Source: Mytilus edulis
Lineage: Eukaryota; Mollusca; Bivalvia; Mytilida; Mytilidae
NCBI RefSeq assembly: GCF_963676685.1
Contig: NC_092345.1
Location: 45,839,838 to 45,903,837, forward strand
Direction: 5' to 3'
DNA: 64,000 nucleotides
The notes below the pieces were generated by a model that worked only from the letters and a program-made list of their open reading frames with translations, did not search any database and was not told the origin of the DNA. Numbering within the stretch: the first letter of the stretch is position 1; every line of letters starts with the position of its first letter. Both the position numbers and the translations under genes were made by a program. Positions 11,301 to 24,303 of this stretch are shown piece after piece.

Positions 11301-14300
11301 CAAAGTTAAAAGGGTGAAAATTAATTCCTTTTATGTGTATCCATGGCAACATTCAGCATTTATTTACCATAAAATATTGCAAAAAGGGGGGTGAACATGT
11401 CATATATCCCCCCAAAATTTGGATCAAACTAGAATTTCAATGCCTTTGAGTGATACCTTTTTAGAAACTGTTTTCTTAAATCTTCCTAATGATCAAATAA
11501 AAAATGGGTGTCTTTCGCCTCATTTTTTCGTAAAATCCAATCACAAAGTTCGTGCGATAAAAAGTTGGAAAAAAACATTATAATAATTGCCGGACCAATG
11601 TATGGGTTGGACATGCAAATACGGACTGTCATACAGAAAACAGCCTATATTACATACATTACATAACCTTGATGTTCATATAAACCCAATACAAAGGCTA
11701 TTTTAATACTCAGCTATCCAAAAATGAATTTTATTGCACACTAGCTCTCATATTTAAAAAATCCACAGGGGCCAAAATGCGAAACTACACACCTAACTGT
11801 GGAGTGCTACCTTAAGGTGAAATATTTCCCCTCCTGCCTCAACTTTTTTTATTTTTTCTGTGTTCTACTAGTTGTTACGATGAAAATGGTACCTTAGTTT
11901 TTAAAATTGGTTCAGTAATAAAGATTTTATGAAGGTTAGCAGTTGGTGTTGAAACGCGACAAAAAGTGATTTTAAAATAAATGCTGGATCATAGTGAAAA
12001 ACTTCAAGTCTGTCTCATTTTTGGGGTAAATTTCTAAAACTTTTCCCTTTTTTTTATTTGAAATTATAAAATTACCTTAAAAAAGGACAAATTGTACAAG
12101 TTTTAGGTGTTTGAAAGCACTTGTAGGTAATTTTTGCTGTAAATAGCATACCTTACCTTGGTTTAGAAGCTCTCAAGCAGGGTATAAATTTCTAACAGTA
12201 CTGGCATCATTAAATTTAATTAATGCCAAATTATGATATAAAATCCTGCTAAAAATGTTTATTTGACTTATTCGCATTCAAAAATATAAAGCGATACATT
12301 CTGAGATTATCATATACAGCGCAATCTTTGGTTACAAGGGCAAAGCTAACGGGGTACAAATTTAAGACCGCAACATGTCTAAGTGTCAAAATGTGTATAT
12401 TTGGTTGCTAAGGACAGTAAACAATAAAATTAACATAAATTGCATTCCTAGCAGTTTTTTTACCTTCAGAACTAAAACAAGAACATAAAAGACTAAAGAT
12501 TTGTGGTCAATTTTAACTTTAAAAGTGCATTTCTGTGCTTTCTGATGTGCCATAAGGTAGCACTCCACAGTTAGAAAATAAAATTAAAAATGAGCCCCAA
12601 AATGTTTTATCATCTCCTATTCCTGGATTTCTAATACATTAACCTAACTGTTTGTGTTGTACATGTGCATATGTGTGTAATCAGTATCTTCCATAGATTC
12701 AATTTTCCAAAGTTAAAAGGGTGAAAATTAATTCCTTTTATGTGTATCCATGGCAACATTCAGCATTTATTTACCATAAAATATTGCAAAAAGGGGGGTG
12801 AACATGTCATATATCCCCCCAAAATTTGGATCAAACTAGAATTTCAATGCCTTTGAGTGATACCTTTTTAGAAACTGTTTTCTTAAATCTTCCTAATGAT
12901 CAAATAAAAAATGGGTGTCTTTCGCCTCATTTTTTCGTAAAATCCAATCACAAAGTTCGTGCGATAAAAAGTTGGAAAAAAACATTATAATAATTGCCGG
13001 ACCAATGTATGGGTTGGACATGCAAATACGGACTGTCATACAGAAAACAGCCTATATTACATACATTACATAACCTTGATGTTCATATAAACCCAATACA
13101 AAGGCTATTTTAATACTCAGCTATCCAAAAATGAATTTTATTGCACACTAGCTCTCATATTTAAAAAATCCACAGGGGCCAAAATGCGAAACTACACACC
13201 TAACTGTGGAGTGCTACCTTAAGGTGAAATATTTCCCCTCCTGCCTCAACTTTTTTTATTTTTTCTGTGTTCTACTAGTTGTTACGATGAAAATGGTACC
13301 TTAGTTTTTAAAATTGGTTCAGTAATAAAGATTTTATGAAGGTTAGCAGTTGGTGTTGAAACGCGACAAAAAGTGATTTTAAAATAAATGCTGGATCATA
13401 GTGAAAAACTTCAAGTCTGTCTCATTTTTGGGGTAAATTTCTAAAACTTTTCCCTTTTTTTTATTTGAAATTATAAAATTACCTTAAAAAAGGACAAATT
13501 GTACAAGTTTTAGGTGTTTGAAAGCACTTGTAGGTAATTTTTGCTGTAAATAGCATACCTTACCTTGGTTTAGAAGCTCTCAAGCAGGGTATAAATTTCT
13601 AACAGTACTGGCATCATTAAATTTAATTAATGCCAAATTATGATATAAAATCCTGCTAAAAATGTTTATTTGACTTATTCGCATTCAAAAATATAAAGCG
13701 ATACATTCTGAGATTATCATATACAGCGCAATCTTTGGTTACAAGGGCAAAGCTAACGGGGTACAAATTTAAGACCGCAACATGTCTAAGTGTCAAAATG
13801 TGTATATTTGGTTGCTAAGGACAGTAAACAATAAAATTAACATAAATTGCATTCCTAGCAGTTTTTTTACCTTCAGAACTAAAACAAGAACATAAAAGAC
13901 TAAAGATTTGTGGTCAATTTTAACTTTAAAAGTGCATTTCTGTGCTTTCTGATGTGCCATAAGGTAGCACTCCACAGTTAGAAAATAAAATTAAAAATGA
14001 GCCCCAAAATGTTTTATCATCTCCTATTCCTGGATTTCTAATACATTAACCTAACTGTTTGTGTTGTACATGTGCATATGTGTGTAATCAGTATCTTCCA
14101 TAGATTCAATTTTCCAAAGTTAAAAGGGTGAAAATTAATTCCTTTTATGTGTATCCATGGCAACATTCAGCATTTATTTACCATAAAATATTGCAAAAAG
14201 GGGGGTGAACATGTCATATATCCCCCCAAAATTTGGATCAAACTAGAATTTCAATGCCTTTGAGTGATACCTTTTTAGAAACTGTTTTCTTAAATCTTCC

Positions 14301-17300
14301 TAATGATCAAATAAAAAATGGGTGTCTTTCGCCTCATTTTTTCGTAAAATCCAATCACAAAGTTCGTGCGATAAAAAGTTGGAAAAAAACATTATAATAA
14401 TTGCCGGACCAATGTATGGGTTGGACATGCAAATACGGACTGTCATACAGAAAACAGCCTATATTACATACATTACATAACCTTGATGTTCATATAAACC
14501 CAATACAAAGGCTATTTTAATACTCAGCTATCCAAAAATGAATTTTATTGCACACTAGCTCTCATATTTAAAAAATCCACAGGGGCCAAAATGCGAAACT
14601 ACACACCTAACTGTGGAGTGCTACCTTAAGGTGAAATATTTCCCCTCCTGCCTCAACTTTTTTTATTTTTTCTGTGTTCTACTAGTTGTTACGATGAAAA
14701 TGGTACCTTAGTTTTTAAAATTGGTTCAGTAATAAAGATTTTATGAAGGTTAGCAGTTGGTGTTGAAACGCGACAAAAAGTGATTTTAAAATAAATGCTG
14801 GATCATAGTGAAAAACTTCAAGTCTGTCTCATTTTTGGGGTAAATTTCTAAAACTTTTCCCTTTTTTTTATTTGAAATTATAAAATTACCTTAAAAAAGG
14901 ACAAATTGTACAAGTTTTAGGTGTTTGAAAGCACTTGTAGGTAATTTTTGCTGTAAATAGCATACCTTACCTTGGTTTAGAAGCTCTCAAGCAGGGTATA
15001 AATTTCTAACAGTACTGGCATCATTAAATTTAATTAATGCCAAATTATGATATAAAATCCTGCTAAAAATGTTTATTTGACTTATTCGCATTCAAAAATA
15101 TAAAGCGATACATTCTGAGATTATCATATACAGCGCAATCTTTGGTTACAAGGGCAAAGCTAACGGGGTACAAATTTAAGACCGCAACATGTCTAAGTGT
15201 CAAAATGTGTATATTTGGTTGCTAAGGACAGTAAACAATAAAATTAACATAAATTGCATTCCTAGCAGTTTTTTTACCTTCAGAACTAAAACAAGAACAT
15301 AAAAGACTAAAGATTTGTGGTCAATTTTAACTTTAAAAGTGCATTTCTGTGCTTTCTGATGTGCCATAAGGTAGCACTCCACAGTTAGAAAATAAAATTA
15401 AAAATGAGCCCCAAAATGTTTTATCATCTCCTATTCCTGGATTTCTAATACATTAACCTAACTGTTTGTGTTGTACATGTGCATATGTGTGTAATCAGTA
15501 TCTTCCATAGATTCAATTTTCCAAAGTTAAAAGGGTGAAAATTAATTCCTTTTATGTGTATCCATGGCAACATTCAGCATTTATTTACCATAAAATATTG
15601 CAAAAAGGGGGGTGAACATGTCATATATCCCCCCAAAATTTGGATCAAACTAGAATTTCAATGCCTTTGAGTGATACCTTTTTAGAAACTGTTTTCTTAA
15701 ATCTTCCTAATGATCAAATAAAAAATGGGTGTCTTTCGCCTCATTTTTTCGTAAAATCCAATCACAAAGTTCGTGCGATAAAAAGTTGGAAAAAAACATT
15801 ATAATAATTGCCGGACCAATGTATGGGTTGGACATGCAAATACGGACTGTCATACAGAAAACAGCCTATATTACATACATTACATAACCTTGATGTTCAT
15901 ATAAACCCAATACAAAGGCTATTTTAATACTCAGCTATCCAAAAATGAATTTTATTGCACACTAGCTCTCATATTTAAAAAATCCACAGGGGCCAAAATG
16001 CGAAACTACACACCTAACTGTGGAGTGCTACCTTAAGGTGAAATATTTCCCCTCCTGCCTCAACTTTTTTTATTTTTTCTGTGTTCTACTAGTTGTTACG
16101 ATGAAAATGGTACCTTAGTTTTTAAAATTGGTTCAGTAATAAAGATTTTATGAAGGTTAGCAGTTGGTGTTGAAACGCGACAAAAAGTGATTTTAAAATA
16201 AATGCTGGATCATAGTGAAAAACTTCAAGTCTGTCTCATTTTTGGGGTAAATTTCTAAAACTTTTCCCTTTTTTTTATTTGAAATTATAAAATTACCTTA
16301 AAAAAGGACAAATTGTACAAGTTTTAGGTGTTTGAAAGCACTTGTAGGTAATTTTTGCTGTAAATAGCATACCTTACCTTGGTTTAGAAGCTCTCAAGCA
16401 GGGTATAAATTTCTAACAGTACTGGCATCATTAAATTTAATTAATGCCAAATTATGATATAAAATCCTGCTAAAAATGTTTATTTGACTTATTCGCATTC
16501 AAAAATATAAAGCGATACATTCTGAGATTATCATATACAGCGCAATCTTTGGTTACAAGGGCAAAGCTAACGGGGTACAAATTTAAGACCGCAACATGTC
16601 TAAGTGTCAAAATGTGTATATTTGGTTGCTAAGGACAGTAAACAATAAAATTAACATAAATTGCATTCCTAGCAGTTTTTTTACCTTCAGAACTAAAACA
16701 AGAACATAAAAGACTAAAGATTTGTGGTCAATTTTAACTTTAAAAGTGCATTTCTGTGCTTTCTGATGTGCCATAAGGTAGCACTCCACAGTTAGAAAAT
16801 AAAATTAAAAATGAGCCCCAAAATGTTTTATCATCTCCTATTCCTGGATTTCTAATACATTAACCTAACTGTTTGTGTTGTACATGTGCATATGTGTGTA
16901 ATCAGTATCTTCCATAGATTCAATTTTCCAAAGTTAAAAGGGTGAAAATTAATTCCTTTTATGTGTATCCATGGCAACATTCAGCATTTATTTACCATAA
17001 AATATTGCAAAAAGGGGGGTGAACATGTCATATATCCCCCCAAAATTTGGATCAAACTAGAATTTCAATGCCTTTGAGTGATACCTTTTTAGAAACTGTT
17101 TTCTTAAATCTTCCTAATGATCAAATAAAAAATGGGTGTCTTTCGCCTCATTTTTTCGTAAAATCCAATCACAAAGTTCGTGCGATAAAAAGTTGGAAAA
17201 AAACATTATAATAATTGCCGGACCAATGTATGGGTTGGACATGCAAATACGGACTGTCATACAGAAAACAGCCTATATTACATACATTACATAACCTTGA

Positions 17301-20300
17301 TGTTCATATAAACCCAATACAAAGGCTATTTTAATACTCAGCTATCCAAAAATGAATTTTATTGCACACTAGCTCTCATATTTAAAAAATCCACAGGGGC
17401 CAAAATGCGAAACTACACACCTAACTGTGGAGTGCTACCTTAAGGTGAAATATTTCCCCTCCTGCCTCAACTTTTTTTATTTTTTCTGTGTTCTACTAGT
17501 TGTTACGATGAAAATGGTACCTTAGTTTTTAAAATTGGTTCAGTAATAAAGATTTTATGAAGGTTAGCAGTTGGTGTTGAAACGCGACAAAAAGTGATTT
17601 TAAAATAAATGCTGGATCATAGTGAAAAACTTCAAGTCTGTCTCATTTTTGGGGTAAATTTCTAAAACTTTTCCCTTTTTTTTATTTGAAATTATAAAAT
17701 TACCTTAAAAAAGGACAAATTGTACAAGTTTTAGGTGTTTGAAAGCACTTGTAGGTAATTTTTGCTGTAAATAGCATACCTTACCTTGGTTTAGAAGCTC
17801 TCAAGCAGGGTATAAATTTCTAACAGTACTGGCATCATTAAATTTAATTAATGCCAAATTATGATATAAAATCCTGCTAAAAATGTTTATTTGACTTATT
17901 CGCATTCAAAAATATAAAGCGATACATTCTGAGATTATCATATACAGCGCAATCTTTGGTTACAAGGGCAAAGCTAACGGGGTACAAATTTAAGACCGCA
18001 ACATGTCTAAGTGTCAAAATGTGTATATTTGGTTGCTAAGGACAGTAAACAATAAAATTAACATAAATTGCATTCCTAGCAGTTTTTTTACCTTCAGAAC
18101 TAAAACAAGAACATAAAAGACTAAAGATTTGTGGTCAATTTTAACTTTAAAAGTGCATTTCTGTGCTTTCTGATGTGCCATAAGGTAGCACTCCACAGTT
18201 AGAAAATAAAATTAAAAATGAGCCCCAAAATGTTTTATCATCTCCTATTCCTGGATTTCTAATACATTAACCTAACTGTTTGTGTTGTACATGTGCATAT
18301 GTGTGTAATCAGTATCTTCCATAGATTCAATTTTCCAAAGTTAAAAGGGTGAAAATTAATTCCTTTTATGTGTATCCATGGCAACATTCAGCATTTATTT
18401 ACCATAAAATATTGCAAAAAGGGGGGTGAACATGTCATATATCCCCCCAAAATTTGGATCAAACTAGAATTTCAATGCCTTTGAGTGATACCTTTTTAGA
18501 AACTGTTTTCTTAAATCTTCCTAATGATCAAATAAAAAATGGGTGTCTTTCGCCTCATTTTTTCGTAAAATCCAATCACAAAGTTCGTGCGATAAAAAGT
18601 TGGAAAAAAACATTATAATAATTGCCGGACCAATGTATGGGTTGGACATGCAAATACGGACTGTCATACAGAAAACAGCCTATATTACATACATTACATA
18701 ACCTTGATGTTCATATAAACCCAATACAAAGGCTATTTTAATACTCAGCTATCCAAAAATGAATTTTATTGCACACTAGCTCTCATATTTAAAAAATCCA
18801 CAGGGGCCAAAATGCGAAACTACACACCTAACTGTGGAGTGCTACCTTAAGGTGAAATATTTCCCCTCCTGCCTCAACTTTTTTTATTTTTTCTGTGTTC
18901 TACTAGTTGTTACGATGAAAATGGTACCTTAGTTTTTAAAATTGGTTCAGTAATAAAGATTTTATGAAGGTTAGCAGTTGGTGTTGAAACGCGACAAAAA
19001 GTGATTTTAAAATAAATGCTGGATCATAGTGAAAAACTTCAAGTCTGTCTCATTTTTGGGGTAAATTTCTAAAACTTTTCCCTTTTTTTTATTTGAAATT
19101 ATAAAATTACCTTAAAAAAGGACAAATTGTACAAGTTTTAGGTGTTTGAAAGCACTTGTAGGTAATTTTTGCTGTAAATAGCATACCTTACCTTGGTTTA
19201 GAAGCTCTCAAGCAGGGTATAAATTTCTAACAGTACTGGCATCATTAAATTTAATTAATGCCAAATTATGATATAAAATCCTGCTAAAAATGTTTATTTG
19301 ACTTATTCGCATTCAAAAATATAAAGCGATACATTCTGAGATTATCATATACAGCGCAATCTTTGGTTACAAGGGCAAAGCTAACGGGGTACAAATTTAA
19401 GACCGCAACATGTCTAAGTGTCAAAATGTGTATATTTGGTTGCTAAGGACAGTAAACAATAAAATTAACATAAATTGCATTCCTAGCAGTTTTTTTACCT
19501 TCAGAACTAAAACAAGAACATAAAAGACTAAAGATTTGTGGTCAATTTTAACTTTAAAAGTGCATTTCTGTGCTTTCTGATGTGCCATAAGGTAGCACTC
19601 CACAGTTAGAAAATAAAATTAAAAATGAGCCCCAAAATGTTTTATCATCTCCTATTCCTGGATTTCTAATACATTAACCTAACTGTTTGTGTTGTACATG
19701 TGCATATGTGTGTAATCAGTATCTTCCATAGATTCAATTTTCCAAAGTTAAAAGGGTGAAAATTAATTCCTTTTATGTGTATCCATGGCAACATTCAGCA
19801 TTTATTTACCATAAAATATTGCAAAAAGGGGGGTGAACATGTCATATATCCCCCCAAAATTTGGATCAAACTAGAATTTCAATGCCTTTGAGTGATACCT
19901 TTTTAGAAACTGTTTTCTTAAATCTTCCTAATGATCAAATAAAAAATGGGTGTCTTTCGCCTCATTTTTTCGTAAAATCCAATCACAAAGTTCGTGCGAT
20001 AAAAAGTTGGAAAAAAACATTATAATAATTGCCGGACCAATGTATGGGTTGGACATGCAAATACGGACTGTCATACAGAAAACAGCCTATATTACATACA
20101 TTACATAACCTTGATGTTCATATAAACCCAATACAAAGGCTATTTTAATACTCAGCTATCCAAAAATGAATTTTATTGCACACTAGCTCTCATATTTAAA
20201 AAATCCACAGGGGCCAAAATGCGAAACTACACACCTAACTGTGGAGTGCTACCTTAAGGTGAAATATTTCCCCTCCTGCCTCAACTTTTTTTATTTTTTC

Positions 20301-22404
20301 TGTGTTCTACTAGTTGTTACGATGAAAATGGTACCTTAGTTTTTAAAATTGGTTCAGTAATAAAGATTTTATGAAGGTTAGCAGTTGGTGTTGAAACGCG
20401 ACAAAAAGTGATTTTAAAATAAATGCTGGATCATAGTGAAAAACTTCAAGTCTGTCTCATTTTTGGGGTAAATTTCTAAAACTTTTCCCTTTTTTTTATT
20501 TGAAATTATAAAATTACCTTAAAAAAGGACAAATTGTACAAGTTTTAGGTGTTTGAAAGCACTTGTAGGTAATTTTTGCTGTAAATAGCATACCTTACCT
20601 TGGTTTAGAAGCTCTCAAGCAGGGTATAAATTTCTAACAGTACTGGCATCATTAAATTTAATTAATGCCAAATTATGATATAAAATCCTGCTAAAAATGT
20701 TTATTTGACTTATTCGCATTCAAAAATATAAAGCGATACATTCTGAGATTATCATATACAGCGCAATCTTTGGTTACAAGGGCAAAGCTAACGGGGTACA
20801 AATTTAAGACCGCAACATGTCTAAGTGTCAAAATGTGTATATTTGGTTGCTAAGGACAGTAAACAATAAAATTAACATAAATTGCATTCCTAGCAGTTTT
20901 TTTACCTTCAGAACTAAAACAAGAACATAAAAGACTAAAGATTTGTGGTCAATTTTAACTTTAAAAGTGCATTTCTGTGCTTTCTGATGTGCCATAAGGT
21001 AGCACTCCACAGTTAGAAAATAAAATTAAAAATGAGCCCCAAAATGTTTTATCATCTCCTATTCCTGGATTTCTAATACATTAACCTAACTGTTTGTGTT
21101 GTACATGTGCATATGTGTGTAATCAGTATCTTCCATAGATTCAATTTTCCAAAGTTAAAAGGGTGAAAATTAATTCCTTTTATGTGTATCCATGGCAACA
21201 TTCAGCATTTATTTACCATAAAATATTGCAAAAAGGGGGGTGAACATGTCATATATCCCCCCAAAATTTGGATCAAACTAGAATTTCAATGCCTTTGAGT
21301 GATACCTTTTTAGAAACTGTTTTCTTAAATCTTCCTAATGATCAAATAAAAAATGGGTGTCTTTCGCCTCATTTTTTCGTAAAATCCAATCACAAAGTTC
21401 GTGCGATAAAAAGTTGGAAAAAAACATTATAATAATTGCCGGACCAATGTATGGGTTGGACATGCAAATACGGACTGTCATACAGAAAACAGCCTATATT
21501 ACATACATTACATAACCTTGATGTTCATATAAACCCAATACAAAGGCTATTTTAATACTCAGCTATCCAAAAATGAATTTTATTGCACACTAGCTCTCAT
21601 ATTTAAAAAATCCACAGGGGCCAAAATGCGAAACTACACACCTAACTGTGGAGTGCTACCTTAAGGTGAAATATTTCCCCTCCTGCCTCAACTTTTTTTA
21701 TTTTTTCTGTGTTCTACTAGTTGTTACGATGAAAATGGTACCTTAGTTTTTAAAATTGGTTCAGTAATAAAGATTTTATGAAGGTTAGCAGTTGGTGTTG
21801 AAACGCGACAAAAAGTGATTTTAAAATAAATGCTGGATCATAGTGAAAAACTTCAAGTCTGTCTCATTTTTGGGGTAAATTTCTAAAACTTTTCCCTTTT
21901 TTTTATTTGAAATTATAAAATTACCTTAAAAAAGGACAAATTGTACAAGTTTTAGGTGTTTGAAAGCACTTGTAGGTAATTTTTGCTGTAAATAGCATAC
22001 CTTACCTTGGTTTAGAAGCTCTCAAGCAGGGTATAAATTTCTAACAGTACTGGCATCATTAAATTTAATTAATGCCAAATTATGATATAAAATCCTGCTA
22101 AAAATGTTTATTTGACTTATTCGCATTCAAAAATATAAAGCGATACATTCTGAGATTATCATATACAGCGCAATCTTTGGTTACAAGGGCAAAGCTAACG
22201 GGGTACAAATTTAAGACCGCAACATGTCTAAGTGTCAAAATGTGTATATTTGGTTGCTAAGGACAGTAAACAATAAAATTAACATAAATTGCATTCCTAG
22301 CAGTTTTTTTACCTTCAGAACTAAAACAAGAACATAAAAGACTAAAGATTTGTGGTCAATTTTAACTTTAAAAGTGCATTTCTGTGCTTTCTGATGTGCC
22401 ATAA

Positions 22405-23067
22405 GGTAGCACTCCACAGTTAGAAAATAAAATTAAAAATGAGCCCCAAAATGTTTTATCATCTCCTATTCCTGGATTTCTAATACATTAACCTAACTGT
22501 TTGTGTTGTACATGTGCATATGTGTGTAATCAGTATCTTCCATAGATTCAATTTTCCAAAGTTAAAAGGGTGAAAATTAATTCCTTTTATGTGTATCCAT
22601 GGCAACATTCAGCATTTATTTACCATAAAATATTGCAAAAAGGGGGGTGAACATGTCATATATCCCCCCAAAATTTGGATCAAACTAGAATTTCAATGCC
22701 TTTGAGTGATACCTTTTTAGAAACTGTTTTCTTAAATCTTCCTAATGATCAAATAAAAAATGGGTGTCTTTCGCCTCATTTTTTCGTAAAATCCAATCAC
22801 AAAGTTCGTGCGATAAAAAGTTGGAAAAAAACATTATAATAATTGCCGGACCAATGTATGGGTTGGACATGCAAATACGGACTGTCATACAGAAAACAGC
22901 CTATATTACATACATTACATAACCTTGATGTTCATATAAACCCAATACAAAGGCTATTTTAATACTCAGCTATCCAAAAATGAATTTTATTGCACACTAG
23001 CTCTCATATTTAAAAAATCCACAGGGGCCAAAATGCGAAACTACACACCTAACTGTGGAGTGCTACC
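22405..23067 (+). mobile_element. segment A, last (12th) copy
   Basis: Complete A element closing the array. Its right TIR ends at GCTACC and is followed directly by AAAGAAGTACAAAG of the split dispersed repeat instead of segment B. Confidence 0.65.
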
Positions 23068-23230
23068 AAAGAAGTACAAAGTAGAAGAGCATTGAGGACC
23101 AAAAATTCCAAAAAGTTGTGCCAAATACGGCTAAGGTAATCTATTCCTGGGATAAGAAAATCCTCAGTTTTTCGAATAATTCAAAGTTGTGTAAGCCCAT
23201 ACACCAATATTTGGTGCGTTGTCAGCTGGA
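23068..23230 (+). repeat. dispersed repeat, right half (split by the array)
   Basis: Starts AAAGAAGTACAAAGTAGAAG, continues GCATTGAGGACCAAAAATTC, and includes GTGCCAAATACGGCTAAGG. It is the natural continuation of the fragment ending at 6927. The A-triplet at both array edges is compatible with a 3-bp target duplication. Confidence 0.6.
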
Positions 23231-23339
23231 TCAAACACAAAATATTGTTGAAAGCATTTGATTTTTTTTCTCGAGAGTCAAGTCGCCGATATCACAATGC
23301 ATATGATGGCATGATTTTTAATATCAGCACGTTATTTAT

Positions 23340-23790
23340 TATGATATATATATATTTATACATATATAAAGATGTGGTATGACTGCCCATGATCGAGACA
23401 ACTCTCCTCAAGAGATATGATTGCTAATGGGACAACTCTCCACAAGAGACGAAATTTCTCTGAAACTATCAACTCGAGTCATGATAGGTTACCGTACGGC
23501 CTTCAACCACGAGCAAAGCCCATACCACATAGTCCGCTATAAAAAGCCCAGAATTGACAAATGTAAAACAATTCAAACGAGAAAACTAACTTATGTACAA
23601 AATTTTGACGAAAGCAAATATGTAACACATCAACAAACGACAACCATTGAATTACAGGCTTCTGACTTGGGACAGGCACATACATATAGAATGTGGTGGG
23701 GTTAAACATGTAAGCGGGGTCCCAATTAAACCTCTTCCTAACCTTGGCAAATGGTGTAACAGTATACAAAACAAGAACGAACTTTGAAAA
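23340..23790 (+). repeat. AT microsatellite and dispersed mussel-type repeat
   Basis: A short TA-rich run (about 23340-23362) precedes GATGTGGTATGACTGCCCAT. The sequence then holds two tandem GACAACTCTCC words (CATGATCGAGACAACTCTCC, then GGGACAACTCTCCACAAGAG) and TACGGCCTTCAACCACGAGC. Same family as 6043-6172, with more of its 3' part. Short ORFs on both strands here are repeat-derived. Confidence 0.55.
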
Positions 23791-24080
23791 TCAGTTGAAA
23801 AAGGGTCAACTCATCAGATGGATATACAGATAGATTTCAACTTCACCATTTTGGACTCTTGGTTTAAAAGCTTCCTTGTGAGCAGCAACCCTCTATCAAG
23901 AAAATCACGCGATAGGAAATGCAAGCACAGGAATATCGTATCAATTAGGAGATATATACCCTGTATGCAAGTGCTGTTGAAATGTTGCTACTTAGAAATG
24001 GAAAGTTCATAATTGGAAAGCTGAAATCATCTCGTTTGTCGTAAAGTTTCGTTTTTTGTTGACCCTCATTGTCAATGGTT
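23790..24080 (-). pseudogene. broken reverse-transcriptase ORF tail (retroelement relic)
   Basis: Minus-strand fragments such as FPIMNFPFLSSNIS and, in a shifted frame, FLDRGLLLTRKLLNQ resemble the C-terminal tail of a retroelement RT ORF that I recall as widespread in mollusc genomes. The reading is interrupted by an in-frame TAA after AYRVYIS and by a one-base frame change shortly after. It ends just upstream of the first exon of the seven-exon gene, and has no RT catalytic core here. Family assignment is from memory and tentative. Confidence 0.45.
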
Positions 24081-24297
24081 AATTTGATATGCCGTCTGTG
24101 GTTTATTTTATATGTTGCGTTGTGCAATTTTCCGGAAGTACGCTTAGAACAATACACAGAACGTCACAGTAACACCACTGGCAACGTCTTCGACGTCGTT
24201 GTAAAAGATCGTTACAGATTGACAAACATATCGTTGTATTTTGTGATCAAGATTTTACAGATTTACAGATTTTTACTGAATATTACAGATAATTGAA

Positions 24298-24303
24298 ATG
24301 GAG
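24298..24303 (+). CDS. exon 1 of the seven-exon gene (ATG GAG)
   Basis: ATGGAG followed by GTAGGT donor, giving phase 0 into exon 2, which begins directly with ATG after a CATTTTAG acceptor. The exact start of transcription is unknown. Confidence 0.45.

Larger units (their letters stand above)
6928..23067 (+). repeat. 16,140-bp array: 12 A (663 bp) alternating with 11 B (744 bp)
   Basis: The 1,407-bp period is constant over the whole array, with no indel in any unit. The total equals 11 x 1,407 + 663, so the array starts and ends with segment A. Every A begins GGTAGCACTCCACAGTTAG and ends with its exact reverse complement. Units appear identical wherever I compared them line by line. A 60-codon minus-strand open stretch recurs once per unit, but it starts at a GTG inside the inverted repeat and has no domain; I do not call it a gene. 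The outermost ends are flanked by AAA on both sides within a split dispersed repeat. Possible origins are amplification in place of an A-B-A composite by unequal exchange, or a rolling-circle or assembly duplication. Confidence 0.93.

Noticed and set aside
23503..24296. ORFs of 64-94 codons upstream of the seven-exon gene
   Set aside because: They run across a dispersed repeat and a retroelement relic on both strands, with no consistent frame or splice signals.
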